Part shown: positions 44,267 through 53,144 of the stretch, piece by piece
Layout: every line of letters begins with the position of its first letter
How positions within the stretch are numbered: position 1 is the stretch's first letter
Position numbers and translations under genes: made by a program
Assembly: GCA_011391125.1 (NCBI GenBank)
Contig: JAABRE010000012.1
Location: 1 to 64,000, forward strand
Reading direction: 5' to 3'
Length of the DNA: 64,000 bases
Source: Synechococcales cyanobacterium S06
GTDB lineage: Bacteria > Cyanobacteriota > Cyanobacteriia > Cyanobacteriales > JAABRE01
Notes under the pieces: model-generated
Seen by the model: only the letters and a program-made list of their open reading frames with translations
What the model was told of the DNA's origin: nothing
Database searches by the model: none

Positions 44267-44390
44267 GTAATTCCAATTAAGATTAGAATAGTTAAAAAAT
44301 AGGTTCGTTGTTGCGCTTTAGCGCTTCTTAGGACTAAAGTTTAACAACAAACTAAAAACTTTTGTTTAATTTTTATTTGGAATTACAATA
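44263..44390. mobile_element. MITE-like element, family A, intact copy in reverse
   Basis: 128 bases with ends TATAGTAATTCCA and TGGAATTACAATA (one mismatch). The sequence is the reverse complement of the 20761-20888 copy with few changes. It adjoins the family B copy through shared TATA. Confidence 0.88.
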
Positions 44391-44581
44391 TAACTCAACC
44401 CGTGAATTATTAGGGAAATAAAAAGCAAACCGTCAAGTTCCATTCCCCTTTTGCAAAAAACCTTAGTAAATAGTTAATTATGAAGTACCATTAATGTTAA
44501 TAAAAAACTGCTCTTGTATTTTATCTTAATACTAATGCAGTTATTCTCGACAGTTTATTTTGCTTTTATTAATAAATAACT

Positions 44582-46936
44582 ATGAATGAACCTAAGTTTT
44601 CTTCTAATATTATTACTTCCCTTAAACCCAATACAATTATTTTTCGTTATTTGATTATTGTTAACCTGATTATCGGTGCTTGGTACTTGCAATGGCGTAT
44701 TAATCATGGAATAAATTGGTCTGCTTTGTGGTTAGCTATTCCCCTGTTAATAGGGGAAATTTATGTTTATTTAGGTGGATTAATGTTTTTCACCGGAATG
44801 TGGAGGCCAATTATCAGAAAAGTTAAGTCTTTTAACCAAATGAGTCCTCCTTTTCCTGAACAAGTTTGGCCAGTGATTGATGTTTTCATTACTTGTGAAA
44901 ATGAACCAGTAGAAATGCTCGAAAAAACGGCTCAGGCGGCTTTAAATATTGATTATCCTCAAACTAAGTTATTTGTTTATCTTCTGGATGAAGGTAACTC
45001 ACCAGAAATCAAAAAAATGGCGGAAAAAATAGGTCGAATCGACTTACAATCTTACCAAATTAAAGCCGAATATAATCGTCTTAATTATCATCGTAATCAG
45101 TTAGAAAAAAGGTTAAAAGAATTAGATATTTATTTAGCAGAATTGGAAAGTAATCAGCAGTTTTTACCTAATTTTTCCTTAGAAGTTGAGACAAAATCCG
45201 AGGAATTTAATCAGGTTTTAACTTGGGTAGATACTTTAAGACAACCTACTATTAATGAGGATGATTGGTGTAAATTTAAGTTAGCTTTAGGTGAAGGTTT
45301 TGATAATGTGATTAAATATGGTCATCGCTATTTATCTCAAAAAACCCCCATTAAAATTGAAGTTAATATTTTAAGTGATTATTTAGTTTTTAGAATTTGG
45401 GATCAGGGTGATGAATTTGACTTAGAAAAATATTTAGCTAAAATGCCCACTCAAATAGATGAAATGGCCGAAGGTGGTCGGGGTTTTTTCATCTTTCAAG
45501 AAATTGCTGATTATTTTAGTTACACTCATTATCAAAAACAGGGTAATTGTCTGTTAATGATTCAAAAATATCGCCCCATTGGTGAGAGTAATTATGCTTT
45601 ATCTTACTGTCAAAGTTTACGAGAAACTCTTTTATTATTAAATTCAGATTATCGCAATATTCAAGATTATTTGTTAGTGGAAAAAGCGAAACTTGAAGCG
45701 CAAATTGCCGAACAAGAATTTAAGTTAACAAATTTAATTCGTTGTCGTTATCTCCCGAGGGAAAATTTTTCCAGAAAACCTCATCTGGTACAAACCGGAA
45801 CTGTTAATCAGGTCATTTTTTCAGGGGAAACTTTGGGCGATTTCATCTTAACTTTGGATGCTGATCATATTCCTAAATCCGAGATTCTTCAGCGCATTTT
45901 ACCCTATTTTTATCAATATAATTTGAATACGGGAAATTATGAACCGAATCGCGTTGCTTTTGTTCAAACTCCCCAAGTTTTTAAGAATATTCCTCAAGGT
46001 GATCCTTTTGGCCAGCAAGCACACCTTTTCTATGGTCCAATTCAACAGGGTAAAGATGGTCTCGGAGCTACTTTTTATACTGGTACAAATGCAGTGTTAA
46101 GAAGGGAAGCTTTAATAACTGTTTGTTCCCCCTATTTCTTGGATCAAGATCACAAAAATGAGGCAATTTTAGATGAATTTAATTTAGTTAGTAATATGTC
46201 TAGTAATCCTATTACTGAGAAGCTAAATATCGCCATGCGTCTTCATTCAGCAGGCTGGAAATCTGCTTATCATCATGAAGAATTATCCTTAGGTTTAGCC
46301 GCTAATAATCTTAGTTCTACTTTAAGAGAAAAATTGCATTGGGCTGATGGTACGATTCAGGTTTGGCAAAGAGAAAATCCTTGGGTAAAATCTGGGTTAA
46401 ATTTTGGGCAACAATTGCAATATTTCCAGACTATGTATAGTTATTTTTCGGGATTTTTTGTCTTTATTTTTATTATTTGTCCTCTCATTTTTTTCTTTAC
46501 TGGTGTTATTCCCGTTCAAAGTTACAACGCTGATTTTGCTATTCATTTTATCCCCGCTTTTCTGTTAAATCGTTTAACTTTTATTGTTGCTACTTGGGGA
46601 GTTCCGGCAGGGGAACTTTGGCGTAGTGAACAATACGCGATCGCCCTCTTTCCTGTGAATATACAAGCGGTTTGGACAGTATTGACAGGAAAAACCATTA
46701 ATGCTGAATTAAGCATCAAACAAATTGAATCGGGAAATTATTTAAGTTTAGTTTGGGTACAATTATCCCTTATAATCTTAACAATAGCGGGTTTTATTTT
46801 AGGGATTTATCGTTGGTTAAGCGGGAACTTAGAACAACCAGAATTATATTTAATAAATGCGGGTTGGTCAATGTATAATATGTCCCTATTATTAGTAATA
46901 ATTCGCGCCGCTATTTGGCAACCAAAATCTAATTAA
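44582..46936 (+). CDS. Cellulose-synthase-like glycosyltransferase with an internal RsbW-type ATPase domain
   Basis: A 784-residue membrane protein. Residues 20-75 hold two helices; a GT2 fold starts near 95 with VYLLDEG (Asp 136). At about 152-386 it is broken by a coiled-coil linker and an anti-sigma-kinase-like ATPase domain: ALGEGFDNVIKYGH (Glu 238, Asn 242), WDQGDEFD (Asp 274) and GGRGFFIF (298-305). The GT2 fold resumes with TLDADHIP (426-432) and GTNAVLRREAL, then four or more C-terminal helices. The usual TED is TEK (545-547) and QxxRW is ExxHW (583-587). The STAS gene starts 16 bases on. A surface-polysaccharide role controlled by STAS phosphorylation is inferred. Confidence 0.85.
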   Translation: MNEPKFSSNIITSLKPNTIIFRYLIIVNLIIGAWYLQWRINHGINWSALWLAIPLLIGEIYVYLGGLMFFTGMWRPIIRKVKSFNQMSPPFPEQVWPVIDVFITCENEPVEMLEKTAQAALNIDYPQTKLFVYLLDEGNSPEIKKMAEKIGRIDLQSYQIKAEYNRLNYHRNQLEKRLKELDIYLAELESNQQFLPNFSLEVETKSEEFNQVLTWVDTLRQPTINEDDWCKFKLALGEGFDNVIKYGHRYLSQKTPIKIEVNILSDYLVFRIWDQGDEFDLEKYLAKMPTQIDEMAEGGRGFFIFQEIADYFSYTHYQKQGNCLLMIQKYRPIGESNYALSYCQSLRETLLLLNSDYRNIQDYLLVEKAKLEAQIAEQEFKLTNLIRCRYLPRENFSRKPHLVQTGTVNQVIFSGETLGDFILTLDADHIPKSEILQRILPYFYQYNLNTGNYEPNRVAFVQTPQVFKNIPQGDPFGQQAHLFYGPIQQGKDGLGATFYTGTNAVLRREALITVCSPYFLDQDHKNEAILDEFNLVSNMSSNPITEKLNIAMRLHSAGWKSAYHHEELSLGLAANNLSSTLREKLHWADGTIQVWQRENPWVKSGLNFGQQLQYFQTMYSYFSGFFVFIFIICPLIFFFTGVIPVQSYNADFAIHFIPAFLLNRLTFIVATWGVPAGELWRSEQYAIALFPVNIQAVWTVLTGKTINAELSIKQIESGNYLSLVWVQLSLIILTIAGFILGIYRWLSGNLEQPELYLINAGWSMYNMSLLLVIIRAAIWQPKSN

Positions 46937-46952
46937 AAGGAGTTTATTTCTG

Positions 46953-47273
46953 ATGAGTAAAGGTGTAAAAATTGTTAAACCTTCGGGTATTTTAGATGGT
47001 ATGACCAGCGGTAATTTACGCAATGAAGTTGAAAGTTTATTGGCTAGTGGTACTAAACATATTTTACTAGATTTTGCCCAAGTTACCTTTATGAATAGTT
47101 CCGGTTTAGGAGCTTTAGTTGCTATTCTTAAAAAAGTTCGTTCTAACGGAGCAGATTTATATATCTGCTCACTGAATCAACAAGTAAAAATGATCTTTTC
47201 CCTGACCAAAATGGATAGTGTTTTTATGATTTGTGAGAATCAAGCTGCTTTTAATAAAAAATTTTACAGTTAA
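46953..47273 (+). CDS. STAS-domain anti-sigma-factor antagonist (RsbV/SpoIIAA type)
   Basis: A 106-residue single-domain protein. The phosphorylation loop is FMNSSGLGALVAIL with the serine pair at residues 49-50; HILLDFAQV before it is the standard strand. An Asn stands where SpoIIAA has Asp before the serines, common in such proteins. AAAAGGAG gives a strong ribosome site. It is 16 bases downstream of the glycosyltransferase/RsbW fusion, so the natural kinase partner is that protein's internal ATPase domain, and the phosphatase partner is probably the convergent PP2C gene. No sigma-factor gene is near. Confidence 0.9.
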   Translation: MSKGVKIVKPSGILDGMTSGNLRNEVESLLASGTKHILLDFAQVTFMNSSGLGALVAILKKVRSNGADLYICSLNQQVKMIFSLTKMDSVFMICENQAAFNKKFYS

Positions 47274-47297
47274 ATGAAAATTAACAATAATTGTTAG

Positions 47298-49382
47298 TTA
47301 TAACTTAACTTGTAAAATAGATAAATCATCTCCAAATACTTGAGTTTTGGTGATCTTTTGTATTTTTGCAATTAAGTTATTTAACTGGACATTTTTATTA
47401 GTTTGATGTTCAGATGTCAGCAATTCTATTAAAGCATCAAGACCCCAAATTTCTCCATCTGAGCCATTTTTTAAGTAAATTTCATAGATTCCATCACTAA
47501 AAATATATAAAGTGCTACCAGGAGGAATTTCTGATAACTTATCTTCAAATTCTAAGTCTGGAAGCATTCCAATGGGAATAGATCTTGAGCCAATTTTCTT
47601 GAAAGTACCATCTGAATTTATTAAAATAGCTGGAGGATGACCACCACAATTGTAAACTAATTGTCGATTAGTAACGTTATAAACCCCATACCAAATCGTA
47701 AAATAACTTTGACCATTTTCATCCATTTGAAACATCCGATTTAACTCTTCTAACACTGTCCAAGGTTGATAAAAATCGGTATTATAAAGAGATTGAGAAC
47801 GCAATAAATTAAGCACAGATACCGATAATAAAGCCGATTGTACCCCATGGCCGGCCACATCTAATAAATAAATGGCTAAATTATCTTCGTCTAGCCAATA
47901 ATAATCAAAAGCATCTCCTCCTAACTCTAAAGACGGAATAAATTGCTGATCAATTGACACTTTGCCGGTTAAACAATTCGGTAATAAAGAACGGACATAA
48001 TCAGCGGCTTTATTTAATTCTGATTGTAATAGTTTATTCTGTCTTTGGACTTCTTCTTCCGCCATTTTACGGCGAATAAATTGCCCAATCTGACTACCTA
48101 AACTATTCATTAATTTGAGAATTTCTATTTCTGGTTGTTTACTTTCTTGAGCGAAAAAATTAATTAAGCCCATCTGTTGATCACCACCAACAAGAGGAAA
48201 ACTGAGACAATTTGTTAACCCCATTTCCTTAATTTCTGGTAACCTTATGATAGTTGTTTCCTGTTGCAAATCATTAAGCCAAATAGCGGTACGATTGTTA
48301 AAGATTTGAGCGGCTAATCCTTCTTCTGGATTTAAAATAAGTTCTTTAGTAGCGTTGATTAAATTAGTTATTACTAATTCTCCAACTTGTTGTTTTAAAG
48401 AAGGTTTCTCCCAAATTGTAATACAATTTAGTTGATTGCTTAATGTATCTAAAAGCCAAACTTCACCCCATTGCAAATCTAAATTACTACCAATTTTGTC
48501 TAAAATTTTTAGATTTGCTTCCTTAATATTATCTGATTCAGCTAATATCTTCCTAACTTGATTTTCTATTTTCAAATATCTTTCTCTTATTTTTCTCTCA
48601 GTAATATCATTAATTGTTCCGGAAATACCCATTATATTATTGTTATTAACAACAAGATAAGCATAAATTTCTACCCAGCAAATACCCTGATTTTTTTTAA
48701 TAAACCTAATTTGATAACGATTATATTGTGAATTACTTTCCGGTAATTCCTCATCTATTTGTTTAATTAAAGAAGTAAAATTTTGTTCATGTAATTGATG
48801 ATCTTCTGGGTGAATAAAATCTTGAAAATCTTGACCTAAACTTTCAGAAATCCTAAAACCAGTAATAGTTTCCCAAGCCGGATTAAGAAAAGTTAATTGA
48901 CCATTAATATCAGTTTGAAAAATTATTTCTTTGAGATTATTAACCACTGAGCGATACTTTTTTTCACTTTCTCGTAAAGCTGCTTCAGCTTTACTTGTTT
49001 GTAAAATACGCCGCAATCTTTGACGTAATAAAGGTGGGTGAATTGGCTTAGTAACATAATCAATTGCTCCAGCGGCAAAAGCCCGATCAACGGATACTTG
49101 ATCATCTAATCCCGTAATCATCAAAACTGGAGTTTCTGGACCATTTGGTAATTTCTGTAACTCAGAACAACACTTAAAACCATCTAAAACTGGCATCATA
49201 GCATCTAATAAAATAGCATCGGGTTTTAAGTTACTAAATGCGTCTAAACATTCTTGGCCATTTTCCACTTCTGCTACTTGATATTGATCTTTTTTTAAGA
49301 GCATTTTTAAGAGCATTCTAGTAGTTGTATCATCATCGGCAATCAAAATTAAAGGTGATTCTTGATCAAAATTATTGTGCAT
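47298..49382 (-). CDS. REC-PAS-GAF-PP2C (RsbU/SpoIIE-type) phosphatase
   Basis: A 694-residue regulator. REC domain at about 10-125 with phospho-acceptor Asp 60 (AILLDAMMPVLDGF); PAS at about 140-262 (NLKEIIFQTDINGQLTFLNP); GAF at about 275-440; PP2C-type SpoIIE phosphatase at about 470-690 with SLELGGDAFDYYW, YLLDVAGHGVQSALLS, YNCGGHPPAIL and LYIFSDGIYEI. It should dephosphorylate a STAS protein in response to a histidine kinase and a bound or sensed signal. The convergent STAS gene ends 25 bases away, so it is the obvious substrate. Confidence 0.92.
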   Translation of the reverse strand: MHNNFDQESPLILIADDDTTTRMLLKMLLKKDQYQVAEVENGQECLDAFSNLKPDAILLDAMMPVLDGFKCCSELQKLPNGPETPVLMITGLDDQVSVDRAFAAGAIDYVTKPIHPPLLRQRLRRILQTSKAEAALRESEKKYRSVVNNLKEIIFQTDINGQLTFLNPAWETITGFRISESLGQDFQDFIHPEDHQLHEQNFTSLIKQIDEELPESNSQYNRYQIRFIKKNQGICWVEIYAYLVVNNNNIMGISGTINDITERKIRERYLKIENQVRKILAESDNIKEANLKILDKIGSNLDLQWGEVWLLDTLSNQLNCITIWEKPSLKQQVGELVITNLINATKELILNPEEGLAAQIFNNRTAIWLNDLQQETTIIRLPEIKEMGLTNCLSFPLVGGDQQMGLINFFAQESKQPEIEILKLMNSLGSQIGQFIRRKMAEEEVQRQNKLLQSELNKAADYVRSLLPNCLTGKVSIDQQFIPSLELGGDAFDYYWLDEDNLAIYLLDVAGHGVQSALLSVSVLNLLRSQSLYNTDFYQPWTVLEELNRMFQMDENGQSYFTIWYGVYNVTNRQLVYNCGGHPPAILINSDGTFKKIGSRSIPIGMLPDLEFEDKLSEIPPGSTLYIFSDGIYEIYLKNGSDGEIWGLDALIELLTSEHQTNKNVQLNNLIAKIQKITKTQVFGDDLSILQVKL

Positions 49383-49413
49383 ATTAACCTCGGTTTTTTG
49401 TGTTTAATTTAGC

Positions 49414-50406
49414 CTATTCTAAACCTAATTCTCTTTTTAAAATATTAATGGAATCATGGCTAATATAATTCTCACTTTCGATTAATTTAGGTTGTCGAAT
49501 GAGATCATTTCTGGCCTGTAATACCAGGTTTTTAACAACAGAAGAAGTTGCTTGATCTGTAATAATGATACTAGCACTTCTCACTAAAGCTTTTAATTTA
49601 TAATTATCATTTATTTGTGCAGTTAAAACTAAAATATCTTCTCCCCTTAAACTAGAAATTAAAACGGACGCTACTCTAAGAATACCAGAACTTAAACTAA
49701 CAATACCAACGCAGGTATTTTTGGGTAACTTTTTAATAATTTCTAATTCCTTACTATAATTATATATATCAATGGGAATTATTCTCAGGGACTGATTTTT
49801 GGGGTAAAATTGATTAATAATTGTCTCAGTTTCCTTAATAAAATAACGACTGGTTAAAATAGTTAGCGAAGGTGATGATTCTAACAGTTTAATTAATTCG
49901 GTCATTCCTACTAATTTAAGGGGAATATCTAAAGCATTTTCTAACTGAGAAACCATTAATTCTCCCACACCCAAATCCTGCTCTTGTACTACGACTAAAA
50001 CTTTTGCAGCACATTGTAAACGCCATTCAATTTCTTGAGAAAATAACTCTTTAATTTGGCTTAAACTACAGCCTTGATTCAGCAAATTATCTACACTTTT
50101 AGTAACTAAATTTTTCACCTTTGAGCATTTATCTTGATACCAATTTTCTTGCTCATAATTTTTCTTTTTGACATAAATTCCTGAACCGGCTACCGATTCA
50201 ACCAACCCCTTTTCTTCCAATTGTTGATATACTTTAGAAATCGTATTTCTATGTAATCCCGTAATCATGGCTAATTGTCTGGTACTCGGCAAACGAGCGC
50301 CCGGTAAATACTGACGAGAAGCAATGGCAAACTGAATTTGATCTAAAAGTTGTTGACCGGCAGGAATTTCACTATCGACTTGAATATTAAATTGAATCAT
50401 AATCAA
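49414..50406 (-). CDS. GntR family transcriptional regulator
   Basis: A 330-residue regulator. The N-terminal winged helix is classical: IPAGQQLLDQIQFAIASRQY, LPGARLPSTRQLAMITGLHR and NTISKVYQQLEEKGLVESVA. The C-terminal 210 residues are not the aminotransferase domain of MocR proteins and contain SPSLTILTSRYFIKE-like alpha/beta segments of unclear type. Synechocystis has a similar cyanobacterial GntR regulator (Sll1961) linked to photosystem ratio; orthology is possible but not proven. It is divergent from the hydrolase gene, 56 bases away. Confidence 0.82.
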   Translation of the reverse strand: MIMIQFNIQVDSEIPAGQQLLDQIQFAIASRQYLPGARLPSTRQLAMITGLHRNTISKVYQQLEEKGLVESVAGSGIYVKKKNYEQENWYQDKCSKVKNLVTKSVDNLLNQGCSLSQIKELFSQEIEWRLQCAAKVLVVVQEQDLGVGELMVSQLENALDIPLKLVGMTELIKLLESSPSLTILTSRYFIKETETIINQFYPKNQSLRIIPIDIYNYSKELEIIKKLPKNTCVGIVSLSSGILRVASVLISSLRGEDILVLTAQINDNYKLKALVRSASIIITDQATSSVVKNLVLQARNDLIRQPKLIESENYISHDSINILKRELGLE

Positions 50407-50462
50407 TTTTCGGTTATAAATTAACGTAAAATATCATCAGAAAAAATGCCAATTAAAATTGT

Positions 50463-51194
50463 ATGATTAGAACAGAAAAAGTCACCATTCCTAACCAAAA
50501 TTTAGCCATTGATGCATACTTAGCCAGCCCAGAAACGCCGGGGAAATTTCCTGCGATTATCGTGATTCAAGAAATTTTTGGCGTTAATGCCCACATTCGT
50601 GAAGTCACTGATCGCCTTGCTAATCAAGGCTTTGTGGCGATCGCCCCCGCCATTTTTCAGCGTTTAGCACCCGGATTTGAAGCCGGCTACACTCCTGAAG
50701 AAGTGATCATTGGTCGAACCTACAAAAACCAAACCAAGGCCAGTGAACTTTTAAGCGATATTCAGGCAACCATTAATTATCTTTATAGCTTACCCCAAGT
50801 GCAACAGGGGGGAGTCGGGGCGATGGGATTCTGTTTTGGTGGTCATGTGGTGTATTTAACAGCCACATTAGCGGAAATTAAAGCAACAGCGTCATTTTAT
50901 GGCGCGGGAATCACCAATTCTTGTCCGGGGGAAAAAGAGCCAACAATTACGAAAACAAAAGACATCAAAGGGACAATTTACGCCTTTTTTGGCTTAGAAG
51001 ATGCCAGTATTCCCGTGGCCGAAATTAACGAAATTGAAGCGGAACTAACCAAACACAAGATTAAGCATGAAATTTTCCGTTACTCGGGAGCAGATCACGG
51101 CTTCTTTTGCGATCGCCGCGGCAGTTATAATCAAAAAGCGGGCACAGATGCATGGCATAAAGTGTTACAGTTATTCACGGACAGCATAAAATAA
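50463..51194 (+). CDS. Dienelactone hydrolase family protein
   Basis: A 243-residue alpha/beta hydrolase. The nucleophile is Cys 124 in GAMGFCFGGHVVYL, with the catalytic acid near EDASIPVAE and the histidine in SGADHGFFCDRRGSY. IVIQEIFGVNAHIREVTDRL is the family N-terminal signature with its glutamate. It is related to carboxymethylenebutenolidases, but cyanobacterial members have no known aromatic pathway. Normal length and all three catalytic residues present. Confidence 0.9.
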   Translation: MIRTEKVTIPNQNLAIDAYLASPETPGKFPAIIVIQEIFGVNAHIREVTDRLANQGFVAIAPAIFQRLAPGFEAGYTPEEVIIGRTYKNQTKASELLSDIQATINYLYSLPQVQQGGVGAMGFCFGGHVVYLTATLAEIKATASFYGAGITNSCPGEKEPTITKTKDIKGTIYAFFGLEDASIPVAEINEIEAELTKHKIKHEIFRYSGADHGFFCDRRGSYNQKAGTDAWHKVLQLFTDSIK

Positions 51195-51306
51195 AATTAT
51201 GGGTAAAAAACCCGTAAAAATTGCGAAAAAACCTTAGAATTAAATTCTGAAGAAACAAAGCAAAAAAACTGGCGATCATCAAAAATTTTTCAACTTATTA
51301 ACCATT

Positions 51307-52209
51307 ATGACTTCTGATTCAAAAAAATCTAAACAGCAAAATATTTCCTTTTCAATGGACGATTTTGCCAAAGCGCTTGAACAACATAACTACGACTTTC
51401 AAAAAGGGCAACTAGTTCGTGGTAAAACCTTTGAATATACAAGCGACGGAGCTTACATAGACATTGGCGGAAAATCTCCCGCATATATTAGCCTTAGAGA
51501 AGCTAGTTTAGACGCAACAGACGACATCAAAACCACACTTCCTCTACAAGAAGAAAAAGAATTTTTAATTATTAGTAATCAAAACGACGAAGGACAAGTA
51601 AACCTATCGATTCGTCAATTAAAATTAAAAGAATCTTGGGACGATTTAGCTGCCATTGCTGAGAACAATCAAACAGTTCAAATGTTAGTTAGTGGTACAA
51701 ATAAAGGTGGAGTTACTGGGGATGTCAAAGGATTAAGAGCATTTATTCCGCGCTCCCATTTAGTGGAAAAACAAAACTTAGATGCCCTACTTGGACAAAT
51801 TTTAACAGGTAACATATTAGAGCTAAATCCTGAGAATAATAAACTGGTATTATCCCAAAGACAAGCTTCTCAAAGTGCCTTAATGCAAAAAATAGTACCA
51901 AATAGTGTTCAAACAGGTACAGTAGTTAAATTACAGCCCTATGGACTCTTTGTAGATTTAGGGGGAATCACCGGATTATTACACATCAAACAAATTAGTA
52001 ATAGTCGCATCGATTCCTTAGAACAAGTATTTCAAGTAGGTCAAGAAATTAAAGTAGTAATTATTGACATAGACGAAATCAAAAATCGCATTTCATTAGG
52101 GACAAAAATGTTAGAAAGTTATCCCGGTGAATTAATCGAAAAATTTGATGTAGTCATGGAAAATGCTGAAGAAAGATTTGAACAATTAAAAGCCAAACAC
52201 GCAGAATAA
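51307..52209 (+). CDS. S1 RNA-binding domain protein (ribosomal protein S1 homologue, Rps1b type)
   Basis: A 300-residue protein with three S1 domains: about 32-103 (GQLVRGKTFEYTSDGAYIDI), about 118-185 (MLVSGTNKGGVTGDVKGLRA, FIPRSHL) and about 200-270 (VQTGTVVKLQPYGLFVDLGG, GLLHIKQIS). This is shorter than bacterial S1 and fits the second, Nbp1/Rps1b-like S1 of cyanobacteria, which binds mRNA on the ribosome. A strong terminator follows. Confidence 0.87.
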   Translation: MTSDSKKSKQQNISFSMDDFAKALEQHNYDFQKGQLVRGKTFEYTSDGAYIDIGGKSPAYISLREASLDATDDIKTTLPLQEEKEFLIISNQNDEGQVNLSIRQLKLKESWDDLAAIAENNQTVQMLVSGTNKGGVTGDVKGLRAFIPRSHLVEKQNLDALLGQILTGNILELNPENNKLVLSQRQASQSALMQKIVPNSVQTGTVVKLQPYGLFVDLGGITGLLHIKQISNSRIDSLEQVFQVGQEIKVVIIDIDEIKNRISLGTKMLESYPGELIEKFDVVMENAEERFEQLKAKHAE

Positions 52210-52217
52210 CGCTCCCC

Positions 52218-52256
52218 AAAATCCGATTTATTTAATAAAAATAAATCGGATTTTTT
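52218..52256 (+). terminator. Terminator after the S1 protein gene
   Basis: AAATCCGATTTATTT pairs with AAATAAATCGGATTT around AATAA-type loop, ending in TTTTTT. Same AAATCCGA stem core as other hairpins in the window. Confidence 0.9.
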
Positions 52257-52413
52257 CAAATAATTTAATTAAAATAAATTAAGCCGACTTTTAGCAATTA
52301 ACAAACTCTAGTATTATTTAAGGAAATGGGTTTCAAGATAATCAGCGATTATTAAAAACAGGGGACTTACTTGTCAACAAAAATTAAGTGTAGGATTATT
52401 TCACTAAAACGAT

Positions 52414-53058
52414 ATGTTATTAAAACCAGAACAACGTTTAAAATTGGATGAAACAGAGGATAACTTTTTTTATTCTATTCCTCGTTTTGTCACCCATGTG
52501 GATGACAATTTTATTAATCAGTTAACCAATTTATATCGAGAATTGTTACAACCTCAAACTCGTATTTTAGATTTAATGAGCAGTTGGGTTTCTCACTTAC
52601 CTGAAGAAAGGGAATTTTCCCACATTGAAGGCCACGGCCTAAATGAGGAAGAGTTACAGAAAAATCGTCGTTTAGATCATTATTTTCTGCAAAATCTCAA
52701 CCAAAATCCCCAATTACCTTTTCCAGATCAGGAATTTGATGCGGTTTTAAATACAGTTTCGGTACAATATTTACAGTACCCCGAAGCGGTTTTTAGCGAA
52801 ATGGCACGCATTTTAAAACCAAATGGGGTGGCCATTGTGAGTTTTTCTAACCGTATGTTTTACCAAAAAGCTATTTCTGTTTGGCGGGATGGTACAGAAA
52901 CTAGTAGAGTACAATTAGTGACTAATTATTTTAAGTCGGTTTCTAGTTTTAGTAAGCCTAAAATTGTGGCTAATCAATCTCCCCTTGCGCCTTTTTTACA
53001 AATGTTGGGGATAGCAGGAGCAGACCCATTTTATGGAATTTATGCCTACAAAATTTAA
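52414..53058 (+). CDS. Class I SAM-dependent methyltransferase-like protein
   Basis: A 214-residue protein with ILDLMSSWVSHLPEE in the position of motif I, FPDQEFDAVLNTVSVQYLQY as motif IV region and ARILKPNGVAIVSFSNRMF as motif V-VI. The glycine-rich SAM loop is replaced by DLMSSW, as in a known group of bacterial methyltransferase-like proteins, so activity is uncertain. No neighbour gives a hint of the substrate. Confidence 0.75.
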   Translation: MLLKPEQRLKLDETEDNFFYSIPRFVTHVDDNFINQLTNLYRELLQPQTRILDLMSSWVSHLPEEREFSHIEGHGLNEEELQKNRRLDHYFLQNLNQNPQLPFPDQEFDAVLNTVSVQYLQYPEAVFSEMARILKPNGVAIVSFSNRMFYQKAISVWRDGTETSRVQLVTNYFKSVSSFSKPKIVANQSPLAPFLQMLGIAGADPFYGIYAYKI

Positions 53059-53144
53059 GTTAAAACGATTAGTTTTTAGCTTAAATTAAGTAAGGCTAGA
53101 AATGGCTCTTTTTAAAATAAATAAAAATAATTGAGTAATCTATT

